From positions 4,712,001-4,776,000 of the forward strand of contig OZ020255.1 in assembly GCA_963971285.1 (NCBI GenBank): DNA of 64,000 nucleotides, read 5' to 3'. The translations under genes were made by a program, and so were the position numbers. Origin of the DNA: Astropecten irregularis. Lineage: Eukaryota; Echinodermata; Asteroidea; Paxillosida; Astropectinidae. Below, piece after piece: positions 12,676-22,141 of the stretch (within the stretch, counting starts at the first letter, position 1; every line of letters starts with the position of its first letter). The notes under the pieces were generated by a model. That model searched no databases and was not told the origin of the DNA. It saw nothing but the letters and a program-made list of their open reading frames with translations.

Positions 12676-13157
12676 GTATGTGCATTTGCAAGAAGTATTC
12701 ACCTTTTGCCAAGATAAGACTGGGTTGGATAGTGTGTATATCAGTGTATAAACCATATGTATGATTAGACAGAGTAAATATGAAAGATATGTATTAAGTT
12801 GATATAAATCCACTCCTAGCAAATTTTCTATTCAGAATATTACAAATGAAACTATATCAGAGACGCTGGTACAATTTGTGTTTGTTAACTTGTCGTGAAT
12901 TTGAAATGAAACTGTGAACACATTTAATGCTCTGGCTGCATCAGAGATTCAATTTCATGACCTCCATATCATTAGGTTAGACATTTCACCTAGTGGACAT
13001 CATTGTGTCGATTGGAATAATATAGTATATAAAAAACCTATTGAATGAACCACTGGTCTTCAAATCAGTCAGCTCTTTCACTTCATAACTGTTTCGCTAG
13101 AGTTGAACGAAGGATTTACAGAAACTTTGTTATTGTTCATTTCTGTACACACTCCAG

Positions 13158-13265
13158 TGGCCCCATCAACCACTACGCCGGTGTCGACAACAACCACACC
13201 AGTCCCACCATCAACCACTACACCAGTGGCCCCATCAACCACTCCAGTGGCCCCATCAACCACAG
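13158..13265 (+). CDS. Pro/Thr-rich linker exon (array copy 8, Ser type)
   Basis: 36 codons, Ser variant. Last linker exon of this type in the window; the next Thr-rich exon (15401) is unrelated in sequence. Confidence 0.78.
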
Positions 13266-14011
13266 GTAGGAATATACTTGTGAACATTTTACTGAATTAC
13301 TATTACATTTTTTTGACCTCGTAGAGTACTTGAAATGAAGGAGACTTATATGGCTTGAATTTGTATTTAACAAGCTATGGACGGAGAGATTTGCTTTTAG
13401 TTGCTCTAAATTCCGTAATGTTTCTTCTACCAATTTGCTGTCATTTTTGCTGCTGTCCTAGGCCTGTTTGTCTTATCTGTTCTCATTTAACTCATGAAGT
13501 CATGTACACAATGGCTTGTTAGGACCTATGACTTAAACCAGGAGAAATGTCCGTACACGTACTCTTCAGTGTGTCACAGCACATAGATACATGTAGTGCT
13601 GTCCAGCAGGGCAAAGCCAAAATACGGGACAGGTTAGCGATGCAAGCCACTGTGCAGTTAATGGGAGACTTAAGAGAATCAGTCTTCAAGTCAACAGCAC
13701 ACGCACACGCAATTGTGAGCATGGGCGCCTTGGTTTGCGCCTGCGCACTGGTGACTTGAAGACCGGTTCTCCAAATTCTCCCATTGCCTTGATTCAAAGT
13801 GCATTGCCCAAAAATGTCAACCAAATACACATTATTAGCAGGGTGTTGCTGAGTATGTCATGGTTCTGTTGCTGTTCATTCAGTTTAGCTTGCCCGAACT
13901 TTGTATGGTATGCAAATTGGATCATCTTCTTCTTGATTTTTAAGGTACAGAGAATTTATATGTATATTCGATTGAGTAATTTTCTTATTTGTATTTTGTA
14001 TCTTACTAAAG

Positions 14012-14473
14012 TGACAACTACTGCACCACCATCTACAACTCCAAAAGTATGTGACGATGACCTGGACAAATATGATAAAGTGAAGGTGTCGAGACTGAAT
14101 TCTGATACCAACTCGGGATTAAAACCAACTGATTGGTGGCGTCCAGATGATCCCTCCTCCAATGAAACAACACCTTACACTGATTCCTATTTGGAGATCA
14201 CCTTTGATGTCAGTGTTAATGTGAAATCAGTGACCATTAAAAATAAGAAAGATGCACCTGAGGATGTACAAGTTGCCTTGGAGTTTCAACCGGGTGACAG
14301 GGCAATGTACTCTCCATTGTCTGATGATGACAAACCTGTTATCTTAAAGGGCAAGGCAGACAGCAAGATCAGTTTACCAGATAGCTTGCCTGCTGTAACA
14401 GGATTGAGAGTGTACCTTGTGTCACCCAGTCCAAACTTCAAATACCAAGTGTCCTTACATGGTTGTGAAGAAG
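14012..14473 (+). CDS. Discoidin-like domain exon (array copy 8, last)
   Basis: 154 codons, still identical in protein to copies 2-7, although the intron behind it (from about 14586) carries many private substitutions. The exon sits on the recently homogenised side of the boundary. It splices in phase 1 to the Thr-rich exon at 15401. Confidence 0.85.
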
Positions 14474-14828
14474 GTATGTGCATTTGCAAGAAGTATTCAC
14501 CTTTTGCCAAGATAAGACTGGGTTGGATAGTGTGTATATCAGTGTATAAACCATATGTATGATTAGACAGAGTAAATATGAAAGATGTGTATTTAGTTGA
14601 TATAAATCCACTCCTAGCATATTTTCTATTCTGAATATTACAAATGAAACTTTATCAGAGACGCTGGTACAATTTTTGTTCGTTAACTTGTCATGAATTT
14701 GAAATGAAACTGTGAACACATTTAATGCTCTGGCTGCTTCAGAGATTCAATTTCATGACCTCCATATTATTAGGTTAGACATCTCACCAAGTGGACATCA
14801 TTGTATTGATTGGAATAATATATCATGG
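14474..14828 (+). repeat. Degenerate tail of the last array unit
   Basis: Homologous to the intron after every discoidin exon but with scattered differences (aaagatgtgtatttag for aaagatatgtattaag, catcattgtattgat for catcattgtgtcgat). Homology stops at the atcatggcaggt stretch. This is the old edge of the array that escaped recent homogenisation. Confidence 0.75.
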
Positions 14829-14904
14829 CAGGTAGCCAAATTAATCGTTGTTTCTAAAAAAGGAAAAGAATTATTGCTAATCTTGGATTCCCCATAACTT
14901 TTTT

Positions 14905-15338
14905 TGACTACTGGCCAAATGGACCAGTTGACTCATATCTTGACTGGTCTTCTTTTTATGTGAGTGAATTCACACATTTGTTTTCTGCAATTAGCATTCA
15001 TCCCTACTTGGCAAGATAACTTCTCTCATCGTTTCCTTCAATGTTTAATATCAAATTATTACAGTAATCGCAGTATAGGCCTAATGGAAAGATTTTCAGT
15101 TCTCGGTATTATTTTTGACAAATAACTTTAAGGTAATTTTGTCGGCTTAGCTATATTACAAATAAATGAAACGGTACTAAAAGAAAAAAATACTCAGTCG
15201 TTGCGGTATCATAAATGTGGCATTATGATGGGTAAAGGGGCTAACTTGCAATTATTTTGACTGGTCCATCGGACTACTTCAACAAGGGTTTGACTGGTCC
15301 GTGGGCATTTTGACTGGCATTTGGCCACCAGACCACTG
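14905..15338. repeat. Foldback element with imperfect inverted ends
   Basis: The left end gactactggccaaatgg and the right end tttggccaccag are imperfect inverted copies, with tgactggtcc motifs scattered between. No coding content. Probably a degraded nonautonomous DNA element; the family is not recognised. Confidence 0.4.
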
Positions 15339-15400
15339 TTATGTTTGAACCCTGCTAAGATTTTTTAATTTATGTTTTTTTTTGTTTTTGCCATCTGCAG

Positions 15401-15537
15401 TCTTACCTACTACAACAAGGGAAGTAAGCATCACCAGCACTGAAGTTATTACCACTGTTGCCACAACAACTGCTGGGAAAACCACACTTGAAACAACCAC
15501 AATGAAATATACTACAACGATAGCACAATTTTGTGAG
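15401..15537 (+). CDS. Thr-rich linker and first Cys of a VWC module
   Basis: Phase 1 to phase 0 exon of 46 codons after CCATCTGCAG. It is rich in Thr/Val/Glu with TTT and ETTT motifs and ends QFCE at the GTACAT donor. The final Cys is the first cysteine of a VWC module completed by exons at 16843 and 17967. It links the discoidin array to the single-copy Cys-rich part. Confidence 0.72.
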
Positions 15538-15714
15538 GTACATTAACATTAACTTAGATTTGAGACTGTGCATGGTGGAAGTTCATAATGTAATACGTTT
15601 GCAATAACACCATGTGCACTGTGCAGTAACACTTTGGTGTGTATAGTGTGGCTCTGAAAAGAGCTGGTTAACTTTTTTCAGAGACTCCCCATACTCACAA
15701 AAGAGATATATGTA

Positions 15715-15890
15715 TGTCACACATACACCCAAATAAACGCGATTATTTGCAAAAAGACGTACTATTAGCGATTATTTGCTATAATTATTGACAAACCGTT
15801 TTTATTTTTTTCGTGTGTGGACACAAATAATCGCAATTAATATCCAACTAATAGTACGTCTTTTTGCAAATAATCGCGATTATTTGTTGT
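15715..15890. repeat. Near-palindromic inverted repeat rich in CGCGATTATTTGC
   Basis: The left arm (about 15738-15780) and right arm (about 15845-15890) share gcaaaaagacgtactatta and its complement, plus caaataatcgc motifs. The arms can fold into a long hairpin with a ~60 bp loop. It looks like a small MITE; no target duplication was identified. Confidence 0.55.
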
Positions 15891-16155
15891 GTGAGCAGTG
15901 TGCCCCCCATTTGTTTTTATATCTCATCATGCAAGGTGCGCGCTTTACAACGTTCCTGTCACAGCATATTGTGTGTAACTACCATTGTTCCATTAAAATG
16001 GAGATCAATTTGAATCTCGATTCAAATTGTATAGGGTTGTATTAGCTTTATCTGTACTTGCCAGGGTCACATGACTGTCACCTGACATTTCTGTTCTTCT
16101 CTGGCCTTGTAACCTATTTAGAAATATTAAATTTGATTTATATTCTTGTTTATAA

Positions 16156-16521
16156 TTAAAGGTAGTTTCATACTTTGGTAAGAAACCGAAACAGAAATGT
16201 TCACAGATTTACGTATAACTTACAGGGTATGAAGATGGTAGTGGTAGAAACATACCGTTAAAATGTTTCCACCTGAAATGGTGTATTTATCCAGAAATTA
16301 GTAAAACAACGACCGGAAATCTTGTTGATCTTTTGAAAGATCAAAAATAAAAGAGAAAAGACTTAAGAAATACTCTGGCTGTTTTTCACTGTTTTCTCAA
16401 AAAGTGAGCACCGTGTGGGGACAGAAATTTTCTCAGATGACTGTTAATGTATCTGTCTTGATATTTTTACCAATGAATCTGTATTATTCTGATAAAAACC
16501 AAAGTATGATATTACCTTTAA
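16156..16521. mobile_element. piggyBac-like MITE, family 1 (full copy)
   Basis: Begins TTAAAGGTAGTTTCATACTT and ends with the inverted counterpart CAAAGTATGATATTACCTTTAA. Every full copy is bounded by TTAA, which also serves as the target duplication; this is the hallmark of piggyBac-type transposition. Length is about 366 bp with no coding capacity. Diagnostic internal segments are acagggtatgaagatggt and gatttacgtataacttaca. Confidence 0.7.
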
Positions 16522-16842
16522 GTTGATTTGAACTGAATCATGTATGCACACGTGCACTAATTTTACTTTGGCCAAGGATAGTGTACTTTCATGTCCTTTA
16601 ATTGTTATTTGCTTAATTTGGAGGACCGTTATTAACACACACAATCCCTACTTAGGGAGGTACAGTGATGATTGTATTGTCCTCCATGTAATGATTACAA
16701 CATTTGTATAGCTCATGTCAATGCCATTTTATTTGTAAGGATTTCTTTCATCAGTTGGTTCCAAAAGAAAAGATTGATTGAAATAACCAATAACAGAAGT
16801 TTCTTTTGTTCATGACACTTTTTCACACTGTTCGTTGTTTAG

Positions 16843-16938
16843 AATGGAACTACAATGATACCAGACGATTGTCTGACATGTCTGTGCTATAACAACGGCT
16901 ATTTTTGCTCGAAAGCATGCCACAAGACATGTCAGCCT
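16843..16938 (+). CDS. VWC domain exon, central part
   Basis: Phase 0-0, 32 codons, starting NGTTMIPDDC. The Cys pattern C-x2-C-x-C-x6-C-x3-C-x3-C is the core of von Willebrand factor type C modules. The acceptor is TGTTTAG at 16836-16842 and the donor GTGAGT at 16939. It continues QFCE from 15537 and runs into the CC-x-C closing exon at 17967. VWC modules in this superfamily act in protein-protein contacts and disulfide-rich spacing. Confidence 0.8.
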
Positions 16939-17426
16939 GTGAGTATACATTTATATGTAAAATCCCCAAATTGATGGACATTTCTCAGGGGTCTATTTCA
17001 CGAAGCCCTACGATCGATTGTAACTCAAGTTACGAAAGATAACTCATCGTATCCTATGTAGGGTTACAATGCATCATAATGTTATGTATTGATTGTCAAT
17101 TGTCAATACATATACCTTCCATGAGATATTGGTCAGTGGTCAGACATGGTCAGACAAACCGTCTACACCATGACAAGTAGTGGTCCTAATATTTACGACC
17201 TTTTCCTGGACCCACTGTACCTACTTCCTGGCAGTCCAACTTTATGGACCTGCTGATTGACATGTCTTCCACATGTCTTCTACTATTGATAGTAAGTTAT
17301 AATGAGTTGACCCCACGACTAAGAAATTATTTCGTAAATCATTTTTCACCAGAATGTAATGAGTCGGTAGCTAATAGGAACACTTATTCTACATAAGAGA
17401 TTACTTAAATTCAGTTTTATACATGC

Positions 17427-17520
17427 ACTTTGGTAGGAAACTAAAACAGGCATGTTCATAGATTTACGTACATCTTACAGGGTTTAAAGATGGATCTGGT
17501 ACAAACGTACCGTTAAATAT
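17427..17520. mobile_element. piggyBac-like MITE, family 1 (fragment)
   Basis: Shares actttggtaggaaac, gttcatagatttacg and acagggtttaaagatgg with family 1 but lacks both ends. An old remnant. Confidence 0.5.
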
Positions 17521-17743
17521 GAATTAGATTTCATCAGCATCTTTGAAATTGACAGCAGAACCTTGAATATTTTCCTCAGATACCATGCTGAGTTGCAATC
17601 AGTTTATTGACGTTTTGTCTAGTGAGCCATATATATGACATCCACAGATAGTACTTAAAAGATTTTGGAAACTTTAAATTATCATTAAAAACGTTATAAA
17701 CGGACAATTAAGATTTGAGGCTTTGCACGGTGACAATTGATTG

Positions 17744-17874
17744 GTATGTGGATCGGTTTGCGGAAACACCATGTAATAATCGTTCGTACTTTCGCACTTC
17801 TATTTCGTTACCACTTCTCCCAATTAAGGTCTCAATGTTTCGACCGATCCACATTTCCGCAAACCGATCCACAT
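17744..17874. mobile_element. Foldback element with hammerhead-type remnant (deleted copy)
   Basis: The arms tatgtggatcggtttgcgg and its complement flank a shortened centre containing ggtctcaatgtttcgacc, which on the minus strand reads GGTCGAAACATTGAGACC: half of the ribozyme-like core seen in full at 29135-29399. The opposite half is deleted. Confidence 0.55.
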
Positions 17875-17966
17875 AACGATTTGACAATTAATAGTGATCT
17901 TTTAATGCTGATCCAATGAATAATTTGCCCAAAATGAATTCTGGTGATTGTTTTATTTAATTATAG

Positions 17967-18027
17967 GGCGAACAGCTTGTGGAATATGATGATGTGAATA
18001 AGTGCTGTGAGTGCATATCAACAACAA
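17967..18027 (+). CDS. VWC domain exon, closing part
   Basis: Phase 0 to phase 1; encodes GEQLVEYDDVNKCCECISTT. The CC-x-C closing motif completes the VWC module begun at 15401/16843. The acceptor is TTAATTATAG and the donor GTAAGT. Ser/Thr codons at the end lead into the next linker exon. Confidence 0.8.
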
Positions 18028-18314
18028 GTAAGTATTCTCTAATATTGAACACATATTCTGCAAGCTCAAGCCATATAATCGGTGTTTTGTAACCGCATCG
18101 AGGCAGTATATTTGGTTAGCTGGTAACAACACATGGACAAATTTTACTGTGTAAGAAGATCTGGGATGTCAAAAACTATACCTATTGTCTTTATATTGCA
18201 CCACCCAGCTACGCATACTTAATGTTTTCCATTTTCCATTTATGTGATGCATTCTTATAACCCTTATATCACTTATAGGCATCGGCTGTCAGTCAGTTCA
18301 TGAACAATTTGCAT

Positions 18315-18817
18315 AGGGGTCTTCCATAAATAACGTACGCACGAAATGCCCACTTTTTTTTACCCCCCCCCCCTCCCTCTCTGTACGCAAGGCGTACGCA
18401 GTGGTCCCCTCCCCCCTGTACGCATACGCATTCCACATTAGGTTTTTCACTTCTCGTGGTCCCTTGCTTTAGCATCATTAAAATGTCACCGTAATCCAGG
18501 CCGGTACCGTTATTGGGACGTCACTTTCAAATTCTGAAATGAATGACTAAAGTATAATAGGTTTTAATACATTTACTGATGGATTTTACTATTTTTTATC
18601 ATGTTGAATAAGAAAAAAAAAGAGGACAAAACAAAACAATCCTGATGCTTTTTTTCACGTTTTTTATCTCTCTTTACGCGCGATAATGCTATGCAAAATT
18701 TTTGTTTGCGTACGGTACGCATTGGCCTGAAGCCCCCCTCCCCCCTGTACGCATGGCGTACGCATCGGTAACAACCCCCTCCCCCCTTCGTGCGTTAGTA
18801 CCTTATGGACGGCCCCA
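18315..18817. mobile_element. MITE with GGGGYCNTCCATAA ends and GTACGC motifs
   Basis: The left end ggggtcttccataaataacg and right end ttatggacggcccc (inverted) delimit about 500 bp. Inside are repeated tacgca/tgcgta words and C-rich runs (18361-18371, 18736-18746, 18776-18786). It looks like a nonautonomous DNA transposon. The C runs could form secondary structure and are difficult to sequence. Confidence 0.6.
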
Positions 18818-19116
18818 TTTTACAACGTATCTGTGGGAAAGAGATTTCTAAAAGAGATTAGAAGAAAAATATTATAGTCTCAGGAGCATCACGATGGTTG
18901 CTGTGGCTGGGATAATCACATATCAACACATTTCTCCTCCCGATGTTCATAAAATGGGCATTTATTTGACTCAATAGTTTATTCATGTAAAAGGCCCTAA
19001 TTATGACCATGCAAATCCGTTCATTATGTTTGTGTGTAGTTGCAACTCATATGCAGAGATTTGCGGAGTAAGTTTGACACCTTTATTTGTGCATTTTTAA
19101 CATGTTCTCTCTGCAG

Positions 19117-19158
19117 CCCCTGGAAGTACCACTGTCACAATACCAACAACTACAGAAG
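19117..19158 (+). CDS. Short Thr/Pro linker exon
   Basis: Phase 1-1, 14 codons (TPGSTTVTIPTTTE). Acceptor CTCTGCAG, donor GTAAAG. A mini-exon of mucin-like composition between the VWC module and the TIL module. Confidence 0.68.
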
Positions 19159-19231
19159 GTAAAGTTGTGTTTCATGTTACATATTTTCCTCCAATAACAT
19201 TAGCAATATAAACAGGAAAATAACAGTATAT

Positions 19232-19552
19232 TTAAAGGTACTATCATACTTTGGTAGCATACCAAAACAAAAATCTTCATAGATCTACCTATATCTTACA
19301 GGGTATAAAGATGGTGATGGTCGAAACATACCATGATTTTATTTTCTGCCTGAAATGCTGTATTTATACAGAAAATACAAAAACCAAAGACAGGTTTGAT
19401 CTCAGAAAGGCAAAAACTCATGTGAATAAATTTAAAAAAAAATTGTTTGACTGTTTTCTCAAAAAGTGGGCAACGTAATGTAATTTCACAGATGTTGTTG
19501 CTAATGAATCTGCATTTCTTTAGCAAAAAACAAAGTATGAAATTACCTTTAA
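19232..19552. mobile_element. piggyBac-like MITE, family 1 (full copy)
   Basis: TTAAAGGTACTATCATACTT at the left and AATTACCTTTAA at the right, TTAA at both ends, about 320 bp. Confidence 0.68.
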
Positions 19553-19960
19553 TGTCTAGACATAAACGTATATTATTGTTCCATTTCACAGGTATATTAA
19601 CGATCTTTTACTTCAAATTAGAATCAAATCAATCCATCAATTACAGAAATTACAAATAACAGTCAAATGAAATTGTTACAGTATTTTTTTCTTAAAATAG
19701 TTAGTCTTCCCTACCTGGGGGATAATTTTACTGCTAAGCTGCTAAGCACAACAAATGAATAACCACAGAAATTTTTGACTTGGCAAAAACAGATTACGTC
19801 TCCAAATTTCCTGTGATGTTTGTGAAATTATCCTACCGTCACACAATTTTGTCTGACAAGTCTTTTGAAAGTATCAGGACCTTTTGTGTTTGGCAGAGTA
19901 AATTGTTTTGTACTTGGAACTTTAAACACTGGTAAATGTCCCTTGTAGAGTGACTTATGA

Positions 19961-20313
19961 TTAAAGGTATCTAGTATCATACTTTGGTAGCATACCGAAA
20001 CAGAAATCGTCACAGATTTACCTATAACTTACAGGGTATAAACATGGTGATAGTAGAAACATACCGTTAAAATGTTTCATCGTGAAATGCTGTATTTATC
20101 CAGAAAAGAGTAAAACAAGTGACCAAAACAATTTGATCTTTTAAAGATCAAAATATAAATTACTGTTGTGGCCATTTTCCACAGTTTTCTCAAAACGTGG
20201 GCACCGTATAGGACTGGAATTTTCACAGATGACTACTACTGTATCTTTCTTGATATTTTCGCCCATGAATCTGTATATCTTTGACAAAAACCAAAGTATG
20301 ATATTACCTTTAA
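19961..20313. mobile_element. piggyBac-like MITE, family 1 (full copy)
   Basis: TTAAAGGTATCTAGTATCAT at the left has a small internal duplication near the end; the right end is ATATTACCTTTAA. About 353 bp. Confidence 0.68.
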
Positions 20314-20448
20314 GTCAGGATTGACATGACAAGAAGAGACGTTTTCCCCAGTAATCTGCTTGTTCATCTCTCTTTATTAATACAATGGATGTCTCCATAT
20401 TGAGAGTGATATCTTCATTTAAACCGGGCAATCATATTTGACGTTTAG

Positions 20449-20636
20449 TTTGCAGCGATCCATTCATCCACACCCCTGAACCAACCTGCTGTCAGTATGT
20501 GGATAACTGCACAGTCCCGCCTGAATTCTCGGGATCTACATATTGCAATTCTTGCAAACCTCCTACGGTCTTCAATGGAACCCATTGTGTCCTACCAATA
20601 GACTGCCTCTGCTACGATGGAGCTGGCTACCATAAG
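20449..20636 (+). CDS. TIL domain exon
   Basis: Phase 1 to phase 0, 63 codons. Cysteines run C, CC, C, C, C, C, then C-x-C, ending in the sequence CLCYDGAGYHK. The last part, N-G-T-x-C-V-x5-C-x-C-Y, is the conserved end of trypsin-inhibitor-like (TIL) cysteine-rich domains. The acceptor is ACGTTTAG; a second AG six bases on (TTTGCAG) would break the frame. Its phase 0 donor (GTAGGT) leads to a VWC exon, the TIL-VWC pair typical of VWF, mucins, zonadhesin and SCO-spondin. Confidence 0.8.
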
Positions 20637-20929
20637 GTAGGTAACAGAGACAGGAGGAAAAACAGAGCATTTTAAGGTTTTTCAGTAAAAGCTTGAAAAG
20701 ACATATTTTTCTGTTGGTATGCAGTTTGCCTATTCCAATGAAGAAAATGGTATGGGTGCTAGTAGTGAAATCTCTTAAATAGGGTAACAGATGGACTTCA
20801 TTCTTAAAAATGCCGGTTTTGCCTTTTTGAAAGCAAGTGCATGGGGCACTGATGACTTTTGCTGTTGATGCCATTATGAAGTAACTGGGCTTCAACTTCA
20901 TGTTAAAATGCCATGTCTAAGCACCTTGC

Positions 20930-21110
20930 TTAAAGGTAGTATCATACTTTGGTAAGAAACCAAAACAGAAATGTTCACAGATTTACATATAACTTTCAGG
21001 GTATGAAGATGGTGCTGGTAGAAACCTACCATTAAAATGTTTCCGCCTGAAAGGGTGTATTTATCCAGACATTAGTAAAAGAACGACAGAAAATATTTTT
21101 GATCTTTTTG
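20930..21110. mobile_element. piggyBac-like MITE, family 1 (right end missing)
   Basis: Intact TTAAAGGTAGTATCATACTT left end, then family sequence up to gatctttttg, where it stops abruptly. Confidence 0.62.
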
Positions 21111-21253
21111 TGGGAGGCTTGGGTTATGGCTCTATCAGTGCATATATGTATGAATATAGTACAACTAATTTGATAGGCTAGCCAAGCATTTTGCCGACAT
21201 ATGCCTATTGGACTGGTTCATAGCTTTTTTTGAATGGCATTTAACCACCAGTG

Positions 21254-21752
21254 TTAAAGGTACTATCATACTTTGGTAGAATTCTTCTGTCTGAAATGCT
21301 GCATTTATCTAGAAAAGAGTAAAACCAATTACCAAAAACAATTTTGATCTTTGGAAGATCACAAATAATGGTGAACAGATTTTAAAATGCCGTGGGCATT
21401 TTTCACTGTTTTCTCAAAATGTCGACACCGTATGGGACATGACACCAAGTGGCATTTGGTGTCATGTCCGTTACGGTCACAAGAAGTGCATTTTCTTTAC
21501 AACTGTGCAATGAAATTACATAAAATTTACTATATATGTCACTAATAGTTAAATGTGTCTGAAAAGCTTAATTAAAATTGTTTGCAAACTGCCAATCTTA
21601 CTGTGTGATCCTCTGAATAAGGCAAAAACTGTGTGATTGTCATGTCCGTTACGCTAGAATTGCCCAGATGACTGTTACTGTATCTTGCTTGATATTTTTT
21701 CCCATAAATCTGCAATTCTTTGACAAAAACCAAAGTATGAAATAATCTTTAA
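21254..21752. mobile_element. piggyBac-like MITE, family 1, with an internal insertion
   Basis: Left TTAAAGGTACTATC and right AATAATCTTTAA ends. It is about 150 bp longer than its relatives because of a segment near 21436-21656 bracketed by tgtcatgtccgttacg at both sides. That segment is probably a second, unidentified insertion. Confidence 0.58.
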
Positions 21753-21803
21753 TGCTGAGCTCACTCTAGAATCTTATTTTGTTTCTCTGTTTTGTTTAAT
21801 CAG

Positions 21804-21908
21804 CCTGGTGATAAGTGGACTAATCCTAGTGACAGTTGCAGTGAGTGTAGCTGCTTCAGTAATTCCATCAGTTGCTTCCCCATTGCCTGTCCCACTGTGG
21901 TTTGTGCG
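21804..21908 (+). CDS. VWC domain exon, central part
   Basis: Phase 0-0, 35 codons beginning PGDKWTNPSDSC. C-x2-C-x-C-x6-C-x5-C is the VWC core, with the conserved Trp of the first strand (W-x-x-x-x-D-x-C). It follows the TIL exon at 20449 and is closed by the exon at 24736. The intervening intron carries the 54 bp minisatellite. Confidence 0.8.
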
Positions 21909-22141
21909 GTAGGTACACAATTCCATTTTTATCCTATTTTATTAGTGTACTGGTCAGCCTTGGATGTATATTTGAGATTGGTTAATAGTTGAATGATCCT
22001 TGAAATGATGATCATTTAAGTTCAAGTTCATTCTGTGAAGTTGTATGAAATTCTCAATAGCACAATCCCACTGACATGCCTTATTATGGTTCCCATGCCT
22101 TTGATATTGTGTCAATGTAGGAAACAAATTATGAACAGGAA

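Larger units (their letters stand above)
1..14828 (+). repeat. Tandem array of ~1.8 kb exon-bearing units (eight plus a partial)
   Basis: Each unit holds a discoidin-like exon (462 nt) and a Pro/Thr exon (108 nt) with their introns. Spacing between equivalent exons is 1803, 1803, 1798, 1803, 1798, 1803 and 1798 bp. The 5 bp difference is an indel about 100 bp downstream of the discoidin exon. Units differ at only a handful of sites. Homology fades in the tail of the last copy (14580-14828), where substitutions are many, and ends near 14828. The left edge is cut by the window. Near identity of introns as well as exons means recent unequal exchange or segmental duplication; an assembly artefact is possible. 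Confidence 0.93.

Noticed and set aside
21804..21992. Open frame running past 21908 as a longer exon
   Set aside because: A clear GTAGGT donor follows the VWC core in phase 0, and the next exon supplies the missing CC-x2-C; residues after 21908 have no domain character.
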